Below are positions 17,326 through 26,607 of a DNA stretch of 64,000 bases, piece after piece. The notes beneath the pieces are model-generated. The model made no database searches. It saw only the letters and a program-made list of their open reading frames with translations, and was not told where the DNA came from. The stretch comes from Sphingomonas sp. TDK1 (GTDB lineage: Bacteria; Pseudomonadota; Alphaproteobacteria; Sphingomonadales; Sphingomonadaceae): assembly GCF_001650735.1 (NCBI RefSeq), contig NZ_LXVY01000045.1:1-64000 (forward strand), in the 5' to 3' direction. The position numbers were made by a program, and so were the translations under genes. Every line of letters begins with the position of its first letter. Within the stretch, counting starts at the first letter, position 1.

Positions 17326-18222
17326 TCAGTCGTTCCTCGGTGTCTCCGGTGCCGGGGCGGGGGCGGCTGCCTGCGCCACGACCGGGGGTTTGGGCGGCGT
17401 TGCAGCTGCCGCCTTCTCTATTTCGTCCAGTGCCTTGCGGGCATTCACATAGCGCGAGGCGGCGCTGGTCCAGCCCTCCGCCACGGAGGCGCCGGGCATA
17501 TGCGCAACTTCGGCGATCGCCGTTTCGACATTGCCGGCGGCCAGCGCGCTGCGGGCGCGGCGCAGGCGTTCGGCCGGGCGCGGGCTCGGCATGCCGGCCT
17601 GGTGAAGCACGAACAGGTCGCCGACAAAGCTGCGGATGCGTACCCACAGGCTGTCATCTGGCCCGGTACCGAGCCGTGGCGCGATCGTGTCCAGCGCAAT
17701 CCGAAGGTCTTCCAGTGTCAACGGGTCCGACGCCGCAGCAACGATGGCCCCGACAGCCTGCGGATGACGTTCGCCGAAGCGCGCGCGAAGCTGTTGCTCC
17801 AGGCTACCCAATGGCTGGCCGCGTTCGATGGCGCGACGCACGGCGGCGGCGACCATCAGCCGTTCCGCCTGGGTGGAATATTGTGCCGCGTTGCGCGCGC
17901 TTTCGTCGGCCTGGCGCAATTGCAGCTCCAGTGCGTCGAGCCGGGCCGCAAGCACGCTTTCGCGCGCGTCGAGCGTAGCCACATCGGTGGCCGGCGGAAG
18001 CACCGGCGGCGGCATCTTCAGGAGCTGGCCGGAGGTGGAAGGCGCCGCGGCAGGCTTGGTCGTCGTCGCCGGCGTGGTGGGCGTCAGATGTGGCCCGGCG
18101 AGCTGGATCGCACCGGCCGTCAGCGCAACGCCGGCAAGAAAGCCCAGCCCCACGGGGATCATTCGGTTTCGGCGCGGACTCAGGGTTCGGACCGGCTCGG
18201 GCGCCAGGGGCTCGTCGCTCAT
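17326..18222 (-). CDS. Mitofilin/HemX-like inner-membrane protein downstream of hemD
   Basis: A 298-residue protein with a Pro-rich cytoplasmic head, one membrane helix (about residues 21-43, MIPVGLGFLAGVALTAGAIQ), a Pro/Thr/Ala linker, a heptad-like helix (about 80-112, ESVLAARLDALELQLRQADE) and a helical domain to about residue 270. This layout and the place after hemC-hemD match the mitofilin-like or HemX-type protein of alphaproteobacteria. HemX proteins are linked to heme synthesis by position only; mitofilin proteins shape inner membranes. The start at 18222 is 32 bases after hemD; the longer frame overlaps it. Confidence 0.75.
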   Translation of the reverse strand: MSDEPLAPEPVRTLSPRRNRMIPVGLGFLAGVALTAGAIQLAGPHLTPTTPATTTKPAAAPSTSGQLLKMPPPVLPPATDVATLDARESVLAARLDALELQLRQADESARNAAQYSTQAERLMVAAAVRRAIERGQPLGSLEQQLRARFGERHPQAVGAIVAAASDPLTLEDLRIALDTIAPRLGTGPDDSLWVRIRSFVGDLFVLHQAGMPSPRPAERLRRARSALAAGNVETAIAEVAHMPGASVAEGWTSAASRYVNARKALDEIEKAAAATPPKPPVVAQAAAPAPAPETPRND

Positions 18223-18254
18223 GGGCGCCCTTTTCGCCGCGTGCGCCCTGCGGG

Positions 18255-18917
18255 TCAATCGGCGAGCGCGATGGCGGTGTCGATCAGCGCTTCGGTTTCC
18301 GGCCGCGGAGCTATCGCCACGGCCCGCCAGCCGCTTCCGGCCCCGACCGCGGCCGCCTCGCTGACGGCGGCAAGGATGACCTCGCGGCGGTCCGGCACGA
18401 CCTCGGCCAGTCGCATCCCTGCGCGGGCAGACTGGACCAGCGCGATGCAGCCCTGCAACGCCGCGGCATCCTTCTGCGTGACCGGCAGCACCTCGCTGGC
18501 ATAGACCGGCACCACTTCGGCCACGATGCCTCCCACCTCCAGCGTTCGCTCCCGGCCGACCAGATGCAGCGCGCGACGGACGCCCCGGGCCTCAGCCGCC
18601 TCGACCAGGGCTGCCGCACCCGATCGGCCGATGGCCGCGACCTCGAAATGTGCACGCTGCGCCGCCGAGGCAGTGGCCTCGCCCACGGCGTATACCGGCA
18701 GGCTGCGCAACGCGTTCAGCCCCTCGCCCCCCCAGCGCAGGGCGTTCGCGCTCGTCAGGATCAGCGCATCGAAGCCAGCGGGGTCGGGTACGGCCCAGGC
18801 GAGCGGTCGCGTTTCGAACAACGGCAGGCGAATCGCCGTGCGACCCCGCCCCTCGATTGCGGCGGCGGTGATGCGATTGCCCGGCTCGGGTCGCAGCACC
18901 GCGAGCGGCCGGCTCAT
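18255..18917 (-). CDS. hemD: Uroporphyrinogen-III synthase
   Basis: A 220-residue enzyme that closes and inverts ring D of hydroxymethylbilane. The family is weakly conserved; support comes from the start VLRPEPGNRITAAAIEGRGR, DALILTSANALRWGG (about residues 51-65), the YAVGEATASAA turn (about 76-86), the second-domain ALVQSARAGMRL and the final GWRAVAIAPRPETEALI. ATG at 18917 overlaps the hemC stop as ATGA, the usual coupling of these two genes. The longer frame to 19115 lies inside hemC and is not used. Confidence 0.88.
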   Translation of the reverse strand: MSRPLAVLRPEPGNRITAAAIEGRGRTAIRLPLFETRPLAWAVPDPAGFDALILTSANALRWGGEGLNALRSLPVYAVGEATASAAQRAHFEVAAIGRSGAAALVEAAEARGVRRALHLVGRERTLEVGGIVAEVVPVYASEVLPVTQKDAAALQGCIALVQSARAGMRLAEVVPDRREVILAAVSEAAAVGAGSGWRAVAIAPRPETEALIDTAIALAD

Positions 18918-19819
18918 CCGGCGAACAGCGCGCGCACCGCATCCGGCGCGCGGTCGAGCAAGTCGCGGGCTAGCACCGCGGGCAGCATCGCGTCCTCGGG
19001 CGCGCCTTCGATCATGCCATGGACATGCGCGCTGCCATCGGCGGCGTAAAGCTCGGCCTCGATGGTGAGGATCGCGCCCTCGATCGTCGCCAGCGCCGCG
19101 ACCGGCGAATGGCAATCCGCCATCAGTGCGGCAAGCAGCGCGCGCTCTGCCAGCACGCAGGCACGCGTGACGGGATGGTCGATCGCCGCCAGCAACGCGA
19201 GCACGGGCGAATCACCAGCGCGCGCCTCGATTCCGACCGCGCCCTGCGCCGGCGCCGGGAGCATCATATTGGTGGGAAGGACATGGCCGACATCATATCG
19301 GCCGAGACGGTCGAGCCCGGCCGAGGCAAGCAGGGTCGCGTCCGCCTCACCAGCCGCCAGCTTGGCGAGGCGCGTATCGACATTGCCGCGGAACAGCACG
19401 GTCGAAACATCCGGCCGATGCCGCTTCACTTGCGCGGCGCGGCGCGGCGACGCGGTGCCGATCACCGCGCCCGGCTTCAGCGCGGCGAGCGATTCGGCGC
19501 CGACCAGCCGGTCGCGCACATCGGCGCGCGGCAGCATCGCCGCAATCGCGATCGTTTCGGGACGGACCGTTTCGACGTCTTTCATCGAATGCACCGCGCA
19601 GTCGATTTCGCCTTCGAGCAGTGCGCGGTCCAGCTCCTTGGTCCACAGTGCCTTGCCGCCGATCTCGGCCAGCGGACGATCCTGCACCTTGTCGCCGGTC
19701 GTACGGACGACGACGATGTCGCCTTCTACGCCGTGCGCGGCCTTCAGCGCATCACGGACCATCTGGGCCTGGGTAAGGGCGAGCGGCGAGCCGCGCGTGC
19801 CGATGCGGAATGCAGTCAT
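18914..19819 (-). CDS. hemC: Porphobilinogen deaminase (hydroxymethylbilane synthase)
   Basis: A 301-residue enzyme that joins four porphobilinogens in heme and siroheme synthesis. It shows RIGTRGSPLALTQAQMV at the start, the catalytic Asp and substrate stretch CAVHSMKDVET (74-84), GTASPRRAAQ (121-130), FRGNVDTRLAKL (about 143-154) and the Cys that holds the dipyrromethane cofactor (Cys236 in MADCHSPVA). The ATG at 19819 fits the family start. The gene is divergent from tsaD, an arrangement seen in many alphaproteobacteria. Confidence 0.96.
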   Translation of the reverse strand: MTAFRIGTRGSPLALTQAQMVRDALKAAHGVEGDIVVVRTTGDKVQDRPLAEIGGKALWTKELDRALLEGEIDCAVHSMKDVETVRPETIAIAAMLPRADVRDRLVGAESLAALKPGAVIGTASPRRAAQVKRHRPDVSTVLFRGNVDTRLAKLAAGEADATLLASAGLDRLGRYDVGHVLPTNMMLPAPAQGAVGIEARAGDSPVLALLAAIDHPVTRACVLAERALLAALMADCHSPVAALATIEGAILTIEAELYAADGSAHVHGMIEGAPEDAMLPAVLARDLLDRAPDAVRALFAG

Positions 19820-19925
19820 GGCCGTGGTGCTACGGTCGCCGCGTGCCAAGGGCAATGGGGGTAATCGCGGAGCGGCAAGCGGCAAAACCGGCCGCGCCTC
19901 TGGACCCTGCCGCCAAGCGGCTTAG

Positions 19926-20960
19926 ATGAGTGGCATGGCACTGATCCTCGGACTGGAATCGAGCTGCGACGAAACCGCGGCGGCATTGGTCGAAAGCGAC
20001 GGCACGATCCGCGCGCACAAGCTGGCGCGGCAAGAAGAGGCGCACCGCCCCTATGGCGGCGTGGTGCCCGAAATCGCAGCGCGCGCGCATGTCGAAATGC
20101 TGGCGCCGCTGATCGAGGCCGCGCTGGAAGAAGCGGGCGTGACGCTCGAGCAGGTCGACGCGATCGCCGCCACTGCCGGTCCCGGGCTGATCGGCGGGGT
20201 GATGGTGGGCCTCGTCACCGGCAAGGCGCTGGCACTGGCGGCTGGCAAACCGCTGGTGGCGGTGAACCATCTGGAGGGTCACGCCCTCTCCCCACGTCTG
20301 GGGGATCGGAACCTTGAATTCCCCTATCTGCTGCTGCTCGTCTCGGGCGGCCATTGCCAGCTGCTTCTGGTCGAAGGCGTCAGCCGCTATCGCCGGCTCG
20401 CCACCACGATCGACGACGCGGCGGGCGAAGCGTTCGACAAGACCGCCAAACTGCTCGGCCTCGGCTTTCCCGGCGGCCCCGCAGTGGAGAAGGCCGCGGC
20501 GCGCGGTAACCCCAAGGCCGTGCCGCTGCCCCGCCCGCTGGTCGGATCGGGTGAGCCGCATTTCTCCTTCGCAGGCCTGAAGAGCGCCGTAGCTCGGGCG
20601 GTAAACGACTATAGCCCCGAAGATCTTGCGGCATCCTTCCAGCAGGCGGTGGTGGACTGCCTGGTTGATCGCACGCGCCTGGCGCTGGCGGTTACGCGCC
20701 CGACCGCGCTGGTCGTCGCAGGCGGCGTCGCGGCGAACACGGCGGTTCGCGCAGCACTGGAGACGCTGGCGGAGGCGCATGATCTGCCCTTCGTCGCGCC
20801 TCCGCTATGGCTGTGCACAGACAATGCCGCGATGATCGCCTGGGCGGGCGCAGAGCGCTTCGCCCAGGGCCTTACCGATCCCCTCGACGTGCCGGCGCGA
20901 CCGCGCTGGCCACTCGATCCGGACGCGGAGAAGGTGCGCGGCGCGGGAGTAAAGGCATGA
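19926..20960 (+). CDS. tsaD: tRNA N6-adenosine threonylcarbamoyltransferase
   Basis: A 344-residue Kae1/TsaD protein that, with TsaB and TsaE, installs t6A at position 37 of ANN-decoding tRNAs. The start LILGLESSCDETAAALV, the metal-binding HxxxH (His115 and His119 in AVNHLEGH), LLLVSGGHCQLLLV and the late VAGGVAANTAVR are all present. Length is normal. Two ATGs at 19926 and 19935 are possible. The stop overlaps the gpsA start by four bases. Confidence 0.96.
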   Translation: MSGMALILGLESSCDETAAALVESDGTIRAHKLARQEEAHRPYGGVVPEIAARAHVEMLAPLIEAALEEAGVTLEQVDAIAATAGPGLIGGVMVGLVTGKALALAAGKPLVAVNHLEGHALSPRLGDRNLEFPYLLLLVSGGHCQLLLVEGVSRYRRLATTIDDAAGEAFDKTAKLLGLGFPGGPAVEKAAARGNPKAVPLPRPLVGSGEPHFSFAGLKSAVARAVNDYSPEDLAASFQQAVVDCLVDRTRLALAVTRPTALVVAGGVAANTAVRAALETLAEAHDLPFVAPPLWLCTDNAAMIAWAGAERFAQGLTDPLDVPARPRWPLDPDAEKVRGAGVKA

Positions 20961-21934
20961 AGATCGGCGTGATCGGCGGCGGCGCCTGGGGCACCGCGCT
21001 CGCCCAGGTGGCGGCGCGTGGCGATGCGCCGGTGCTGCTCTGGGCGCGTGAGCCCGAGGTGGTCGAGAGTATCAACGCCGCCCATGAGAATCGCCAGTTT
21101 CTCGCCGGCGTGCCGCTGTCCCCCAGCATCCGCGCGACTGGCAGGCTGGTCGATCTCGCCGGCTGCGACGCGCTGTTGGTGGTCGCGCCAGCGCAGCATG
21201 TGCGCTCGGTGCTTGCCGAGACGAACGTCGGCGCCACGCCGCTTGTGCTCTGCGCCAAGGGAATCGAGGCGGGCACGCGCCTGCTGGTGAGCGAGGTTGC
21301 GCAAAGCGTCGCTCCCGAGGCGCCGATCGCGGTGCTGTCTGGCCCCACCTTCGCGCATGAAGTGGCGGCGGGGAAGCCAACTGCGGTGACGCTAGCCTGC
21401 GACAATGCGGACCTGCGCACCCGGCTGGTCGACCGGCTCGGCGCCCCGGCCTTCCGGCCCTATGCCTCGGCCGACGTCATCGGCGCGGAGATCGGCGGTG
21501 CGGTGAAGAACGTTCTCGCCATCGCCTGCGGCGTGGTCGAGGGGGCGGGGCTTGGCCTCAACGCCCGCGCGGCGACGATCGCGCGCGGCTTCGCCGAGAT
21601 GACGCGGTTCGGTCTGGCGCGCGGTGGGCAGGCGGAGACGCTGACCGGACTATCGGGGCTGGGCGATCTCGTCCTGACCTGCTCGTCGACGAGCTCGCGC
21701 AATTTCTCGCTCGGCGTGGGGCTGGGCCAGGGGCGCAGTGCCGCCGAACTCCTGTCCGACAGGAAGACGGTGGCCGAAGGGGCGTTCACCGCCCCGGTGC
21801 TGCGCGAGGCCGCTGCCAAAGCGGGCGTCGAGATGCCCGTGACCGCAGCCGTCAACGCGTTGCTGGAAGGCGCGCCGGTTGCCGACGTGATCGACGCGCT
21901 GCTCAGTCGCCCTTTGCGCCCCGAAGCCGTATAG
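20957..21934 (+). CDS. gpsA: Glycerol-3-phosphate dehydrogenase [NAD(P)+]
   Basis: A 325-residue soluble dehydrogenase that makes sn-glycerol 3-phosphate from dihydroxyacetone phosphate for phospholipids. The nucleotide-binding GxGxWG motif is GVIGGGAWGTALAQVA (residues 4-19). The catalytic Lys region is IGGAVKNVLAIACGVVEG (about 179-196) and the Arg stretch is ARGFAEMTRFG. It ends with TVAEGAFTAPVLREAA. ATG at 20957 overlaps the tsaD stop as ATGA. The end is two bases from the convergent pirin gene. Confidence 0.96.
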   Translation: MKIGVIGGGAWGTALAQVAARGDAPVLLWAREPEVVESINAAHENRQFLAGVPLSPSIRATGRLVDLAGCDALLVVAPAQHVRSVLAETNVGATPLVLCAKGIEAGTRLLVSEVAQSVAPEAPIAVLSGPTFAHEVAAGKPTAVTLACDNADLRTRLVDRLGAPAFRPYASADVIGAEIGGAVKNVLAIACGVVEGAGLGLNARAATIARGFAEMTRFGLARGGQAETLTGLSGLGDLVLTCSSTSSRNFSLGVGLGQGRSAAELLSDRKTVAEGAFTAPVLREAAAKAGVEMPVTAAVNALLEGAPVADVIDALLSRPLRPEAV

Positions 21935-21936
21935 CC

Positions 21937-22800
21937 TCAGCCCGCCACGATCTCCGCCACGCCGAACTTGCCCATCTGGTAATCGGCATAGGCCTGGCGG
22001 ATCTCCTCGATGGACGACATCACGAACGGCCCATGCGCGATAACCGGTTCCGGGATCGGGGCAGCGTGACCGAACAGGATGCGTGCGGGTGCGTCCGCGG
22101 TAACCGTCAGCGTGTCGCCGGCGGACAGACCGGCAAGGTGCCACTGCGGCAGCGCGCGGTCGCCCACCCTGACGGCACCTTCGACAGCATAGAGAAACAG
22201 GTCGCGGTTCGCGAGGCGGTCGAAGGCGAGCGATGCTCCGCCTGCGAGCTCCGCCCAGCACAGGAACACACCGGTCAGCGATTCGATAGGCCCGGTGCGG
22301 CCGGCGAAATCGCCCGAAACGAGGTGTACCGTCGCACCCTCGCCCGCCGCCACGCCGGGAAAGGCGTCCGACTGCAGGCCAACATAGCGCGGCGCCGTCA
22401 TCTTCAGCTTGTTCGGCAGGTTCACCCAGAGCTGGAGGATTTCCAGCGGGCCACCCGTGCGCTTGAACTCTGCAGGAGAAATCTCGGCATGGATCAGGCC
22501 GCTTCCCGCCGTCATCCACTGGACGCCGCCGGCGCGGATGATGCTCTCATGCCCCGCCGAATCGGTATGCGCCAGTGAACCTTCGAGAATGAAGGTGACA
22601 GTCTCGAAGCCGCGATGCGGGTGGGGCCCGAAAGGGAGCCCGCGATTGTTTGGGCCGTAGGTTTGCGGGCCGTGATGGTTGAGGAACAGGAAGGCGCCGA
22701 TCTGCTCCAACCCAGGACCCGGCACCGGGCGGCGGGTGACGAGGTCGCCGATATCGTCGCGATAGGCGGGGTGGGTGGAACGCAGGATTACGTCGGTCAT
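21937..22800 (-). CDS. Pirin family protein
   Basis: A 287-residue two-domain cupin. The N-terminal cupin has the metal-binding pattern FGPHPHRGFETVTFILEG (about residues 57-74), then DSAGHESIIRAGGVQWMTAGSG and LIHAEISP, which provide the remaining His and Glu. Bacterial pirins include quercetin dioxygenases and regulators; the function here is not known. It is the last gene of the metX-metW unit: its ATG at 22800 overlaps the metW stop as ATGA. Confidence 0.9.
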   Translation of the reverse strand: MTDVILRSTHPAYRDDIGDLVTRRPVPGPGLEQIGAFLFLNHHGPQTYGPNNRGLPFGPHPHRGFETVTFILEGSLAHTDSAGHESIIRAGGVQWMTAGSGLIHAEISPAEFKRTGGPLEILQLWVNLPNKLKMTAPRYVGLQSDAFPGVAAGEGATVHLVSGDFAGRTGPIESLTGVFLCWAELAGGASLAFDRLANRDLFLYAVEGAVRVGDRALPQWHLAGLSAGDTLTVTADAPARILFGHAAPIPEPVIAHGPFVMSSIEEIRQAYADYQMGKFGVAEIVAG

Positions 22801-23390
22801 CGATCGTGCCTCAATAGGAAGACGGCGTGTTCCGCCAGGAGATTGGCCATGCCGGACCCGGTCTGCTGGTCGCCGGAAAGGAACCAGGCGCCCTCGATGG
22901 CGATGCCGCGTTCCTTCACCAGCGCGCGGAAATCGTCGACGGTGACGTGGTGGATGTTGGGCGTCGCATACCAGGCGATCGGCAGCAGCCGCGTGACCGG
23001 CATCCGGCCCCCGAACAGCAGCGAGGCGCGCACCCGCCAATGGGCGAAATTGGGGAAGGAGACGAAGGCGTGGCGGCCGATCCGCAGCAGCTGCTCCAGC
23101 ACCCAGTCCGGCCGCCGCGTGGTCTGCAGCGTCTGGCTGAGGATCGCATAGTCGAAGCTGTCGTCGGGATAGTCGGCAAGGTCGGTATCGGCGTCGCCCT
23201 GGATCACCGAGAGGCCACGCCCCACCGCCGCGGCGACGTTGGCCGGCTCCAGCTCCAGCCCGCGCGCGTCGCAGCCGCGGTCGTCGCGCAGCGCCGCCAT
23301 CAGCGCGCCGTCGCCGCAGCCGACGTCGAGGATGCGCGCTCCGCGATCCACATGGCTCGCGATGATCGCCAGGTCGGGCCGGAGCGTCAT
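22797..23390 (-). CDS. metW: Methionine biosynthesis protein MetW
   Basis: A 197-residue protein with a SAM-dependent methyltransferase fold: motif I ILDVGCGDGALMAAL (about residues 20-34), then the MetW hallmarks FDYAILSQTLQTTRRPDWVLEQLLRIG and SFPNFAHWRVR. In alpha- and betaproteobacteria MetW is needed together with MetX for homoserine acylation in methionine synthesis; its own reaction is not settled. ATG at 23390 overlaps the metX stop by four bases and its own stop overlaps the pirin start. Confidence 0.93.
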   Translation of the reverse strand: MTLRPDLAIIASHVDRGARILDVGCGDGALMAALRDDRGCDARGLELEPANVAAAVGRGLSVIQGDADTDLADYPDDSFDYAILSQTLQTTRRPDWVLEQLLRIGRHAFVSFPNFAHWRVRASLLFGGRMPVTRLLPIAWYATPNIHHVTVDDFRALVKERGIAIEGAWFLSGDQQTGSGMANLLAEHAVFLLRHDR

Positions 23391-24511
23391 GGCCGTTCTC
23401 CCGCAGCAAGGAAGCCGCCGATCACGCGGTCGAGCTCCGGGCTCTCCAGCAGGAAGGCATCATGGCCGAAGGGCGAGCTCAATTCGACGAAACTGGCAGG
23501 CGCGCCTGCGGCATTCAGCGCATGGGCGATGCTGCGCGATTCCGCTGTCGGATAGAGCCAGTCGGTATCGAAGCTCACCACGCAAAATCGCGCTTGGGAC
23601 GCGCGGAAGGCGTTGGCGAGCAGCCCGCCATGCTCCTCGGCGAGGTCGAAATAATCCAAGGCTCGCGTAATGTAGAGATAGGAGTTGGCGTCGAACCGGT
23701 CGACGAACGCGAGCCCCTGGTGGCGCAGATAGCTCTCCACCTGGAAATCGGCGTCGAAGCCGAAGGTCTTGGCCTCGCGGCCCTGGAGCTTGCGGCCGAA
23801 CTTGGCGGTCAGGCCCGCTTCCGACAGATAGGTGATGTGCGCCGCCATCCGCGCGACGGCGAGGCCGGCGGCGGGCGGATCCTGCGCCTCGTAATAGGCG
23901 CCGCCGCGCCACTTGGGGTCGGCCATGATCGCCTGGCGCCCGACTTCGTGGAACGCGATGTTCTGTGCCGAGTGGCGCGCGGCGGACGCGATCACCACCG
24001 CGGCTCGCACCCGCTCGGGGAAGGTCGCCGCCCAGCTCAGTGCCTGCATGCCCCCCATCGACCCGCCAACCACCGCGAACAGCCGGTCGACCCCCAGATG
24101 ATCGAGCAGCATCGCCTGCGCGCGCACCATGTCGCGGATAGTGATGACGGGGAAGTGCATGCCCCAGGGCTGGCCGGTCGCCGGGTTGATCGTCGCGGGG
24201 CCCGAGGAGCCGAGACAACTGCCCAGTACGTTCGAGCAGATCACGAACCAGCGATTGGTATCGATCGGCTTGCCGGGCCCCACCATCCGCGCCCACCAGC
24301 CTGGCTTGCCGGTAACGGGATGTTCGGAGGCCAGATGCTGGTCGCCGGTCAGCGCGTGGCAGACGAGGATGGCGTTGCTCGCGTTTTCGTTCAGCGCGCC
24401 ATAGGTTTCGTAGGCGATGTCGACCGGCGAGAACAGCACGCCGCCGTCGAGGCGCAGCGGCCCCGGCAGCGTTACCGAGCGGCGAAGGCCGAAACGCGGA
24501 TCATCGGACAT
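23387..24511 (-). CDS. metX: Homoserine O-acyltransferase MetX
   Basis: A 374-residue alpha/beta hydrolase-fold enzyme that activates homoserine for methionine synthesis. The catalytic triad is visible as Ser151 in GGSMGGMQ, Asp near 317 in DTDWLYP and His near 350 in PFGHDAFLLE. The N-terminal VDIAYETYGALN and LTGDQH stretches are typical. MetX proteins can use acetyl-CoA or succinyl-CoA, and the sequence alone does not settle which. It is divergent from hisC-tyrA with 90 bases between starts, and coupled to metW. Confidence 0.94.
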   Translation of the reverse strand: MSDDPRFGLRRSVTLPGPLRLDGGVLFSPVDIAYETYGALNENASNAILVCHALTGDQHLASEHPVTGKPGWWARMVGPGKPIDTNRWFVICSNVLGSCLGSSGPATINPATGQPWGMHFPVITIRDMVRAQAMLLDHLGVDRLFAVVGGSMGGMQALSWAATFPERVRAAVVIASAARHSAQNIAFHEVGRQAIMADPKWRGGAYYEAQDPPAAGLAVARMAAHITYLSEAGLTAKFGRKLQGREAKTFGFDADFQVESYLRHQGLAFVDRFDANSYLYITRALDYFDLAEEHGGLLANAFRASQARFCVVSFDTDWLYPTAESRSIAHALNAAGAPASFVELSSPFGHDAFLLESPELDRVIGGFLAAGERP

Positions 24512-24601
24512 GCCGGCGGGTTAGGCGCAGGAAGGCGCGCGTTCAAGCATCCCCGCCGTACGGCTTGCCAATCGGGCGCCATTCCTCCAATCCCCCGGCC
24601 C

Positions 24602-25696
24602 ATGAACGCACCCGTCCCCAAGCCCTGGGTGATGGCCATCGCCCCCTATATCCCGGGCCGCGCCACCACCGATTCGGGCAAGCCCGCCGCCAAGCTCTCG
24701 TCGAACGAGAATCCCTTCGGCACGCCGCAGGCCGCGCGCGACGCCTATGCCGCCGCCGCGACCGAGCTGGAGCGCTATCCCGATGCCGGCGCGGTTGCGC
24801 TGCGCGAGACGCTCGGCGCGCATTACGGAGTCGAGCCCGAGCGGATTGTCTACGGTACCGGCTCGGACGAGGTGCTGCACCTCGCCGCCGGCGCCTTCGC
24901 CGGCGCGGGCGACGAGATCATCTATGTGCGCTATGGCTTCGCGGTGTATGACATCGCCGCCCGCCGCGTCGGCGCGACGCCGGTGGTTGCGCCCGACCGC
25001 GACTATGCGACCGATGTCGACGCGATTCTCGCCTGCGTGACCGAGAAGACCAAGATCGTCTTCCTGGCAAACCCCAACAACCCGACCGGCACCTACACGG
25101 CGCGCGAGGAAATCGCCCGCCTCCATGCCGCGCTGCCCAAGAGCGTGCTGCTGGTGCTCGACCAGGCCTATACCGAATATCTCGAGCCCGAGGACGATGA
25201 TGGCGGCCTCGAACTCGCCCGCACCCAGTCCAACGTGTTGGTGACCCGCACCTTCTCCAAGATCTTCGGCCTGGCCTCCGAGCGGGTGGGCTGGGGCTAT
25301 GCGCACCCCGACATCATCGCCGCGATGCACCGTATCCGCGCGCCGTTTGCGTTCAGCATCGGCGCGGGCCGCGCGGCGATCGCGGCGCTGGGCGACAAGG
25401 CGTTCGTGGAGCACAGCCGCGCGCACAATGCGCGGTGGCGCCGGTGGTTCGCCGACGAGATCGCCAGCATGGGCAACAAGGGCGTTCGCGCGGTGCCGTC
25501 CAAGGCGAACTTCCAGCTCGTCCTGTTCGAGGGCGCGGTGACCGGCGAGCAGGCCTATAAGCACCTGATGGAGGACGGCTATATCGTCCGCTGGCTGCCC
25601 GGTCAGGGCCTGCCGCACGGGCTGCGCATCACCATCGGCACCGAGGAAGAAATCAAGGGCGTGGCCGCGTCGCTGCGTCGCTTGCTCGGCGCCTGA
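24602..25696 (+). CDS. hisC: Histidinol-phosphate / aromatic aminotransferase
   Basis: A 364-residue fold-type I PLP aminotransferase. It has KLSSNENPFG (about residues 31-40), YGTGSDEVLHL for PLP phosphate binding, FLANPNNPTGTY and the PLP Lys220 in TFSKIFGLASERVGW. The enzyme acts in histidine synthesis and, because it is coupled to a prephenate dehydrogenase gene (one-base overlap), probably also transaminates aromatic keto acids. The ATG at 24602 is chosen; the much longer open frame upstream runs antisense to metX. Confidence 0.94.
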   Translation: MNAPVPKPWVMAIAPYIPGRATTDSGKPAAKLSSNENPFGTPQAARDAYAAAATELERYPDAGAVALRETLGAHYGVEPERIVYGTGSDEVLHLAAGAFAGAGDEIIYVRYGFAVYDIAARRVGATPVVAPDRDYATDVDAILACVTEKTKIVFLANPNNPTGTYTAREEIARLHAALPKSVLLVLDQAYTEYLEPEDDDGGLELARTQSNVLVTRTFSKIFGLASERVGWGYAHPDIIAAMHRIRAPFAFSIGAGRAAIAALGDKAFVEHSRAHNARWRRWFADEIASMGNKGVRAVPSKANFQLVLFEGAVTGEQAYKHLMEDGYIVRWLPGQGLPHGLRITIGTEEEIKGVAASLRRLLGA

Positions 25697-26604
25697 TGCT
25701 GCCCTTCGCACGCGTTACCATCATGGGTCTGGGGCTGATCGGGTCTTCGATCGCCCGCGGCATCCGCCAGCACATGCCCAGCGTGCGGGTGACCGGCTAC
25801 GACGCCGATCCCGCCGTGCGGCAGACAGCGGTGGCGATCGACCTGTGCGATGATGTGGCGGACAGCGCCGGCACCGCGGTGATCGACGCCGACCTGGTGA
25901 TCCTGTGCGTGCCGGTGGGCGCCATGGGCATCGTGGCAGCGGAGTTTGCCACCGACCTGCCGGCCGAGGCGATCGTCAGCGACGTAGGTTCGTCGAAGGA
26001 AAGCGTGATCGAGGCGGTGCGCACGGCGCTGCCGAAAGCCACCTTCATTCCGGCGCACCCGGTAGCGGGCACCGAGAATAGCGGCCCGACCGCCGGCTTC
26101 GCCTCGCTGTTCCATCACCGCTGGTGTATCATCACCCCGCCCGAGGGCAGCGATCCGCTCGCGGTGGAGCGGGTGCGAGAGTTCTGGCGGCGGCTTGGCG
26201 CGATGGTCGAGACGATGGAGCCGGGGCACCATGACCGGGTGCTCGCGGTGACCAGCCATTTGCCGCACCTGATCGCCTATACGATCGTCGGCACCGCCTC
26301 GGATCTGGAGGAAGTCACCCAGTCCGAGGTGATCAAATATTCGGCCGGCGGCTTCCGCGACTTTACCCGCATCGCTGCGTCCGACCCGACGATGTGGCGC
26401 GACGTATTCCTGAGCAACCGCGAGGCGGTGCTCGACATGCTCCAGCGCTTCACCGAGGACCTGACCGCGCTCCAACGCGCGATCCGCTGGGGCAAGGGCG
26501 ACGAGCTGTTCGAGCTGTTCAGCCGCACCCGTGCGATCCGCCGCTCGATCATCGACCAGGGCCAGGACGATGCGCGGCCGGACTTCGGCCGGTCGCACGA
26601 ATAA
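25696..26604 (+). CDS. tyrA: Prephenate (or arogenate/cyclohexadienyl) dehydrogenase
   Basis: A 302-residue NAD(P)-dependent dehydrogenase of tyrosine synthesis. The nucleotide-binding motif is GLGLIGSSIA (residues 11-20); the substrate-binding His121 lies in PAHPVAGTENSGP; the helical dimer domain follows with SHLPHLIAYTIVG. It has no fused chorismate mutase or ACT domain, which fits the alphaproteobacterial form. Whether prephenate or arogenate is preferred cannot be read from the sequence. Coupled to hisC by a one-base overlap. Confidence 0.94.
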   Translation: MLPFARVTIMGLGLIGSSIARGIRQHMPSVRVTGYDADPAVRQTAVAIDLCDDVADSAGTAVIDADLVILCVPVGAMGIVAAEFATDLPAEAIVSDVGSSKESVIEAVRTALPKATFIPAHPVAGTENSGPTAGFASLFHHRWCIITPPEGSDPLAVERVREFWRRLGAMVETMEPGHHDRVLAVTSHLPHLIAYTIVGTASDLEEVTQSEVIKYSAGGFRDFTRIAASDPTMWRDVFLSNREAVLDMLQRFTEDLTALQRAIRWGKGDELFELFSRTRAIRRSIIDQGQDDARPDFGRSHE

Positions 26605-26607
26605 GCG

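Noticed and set aside
24512..24601. SAM-II riboswitch between metX and hisC
   Set aside because: The gap is only 90 bases and shared by two divergent genes; the conserved GCTAAA-type core was not found on the metX strand.
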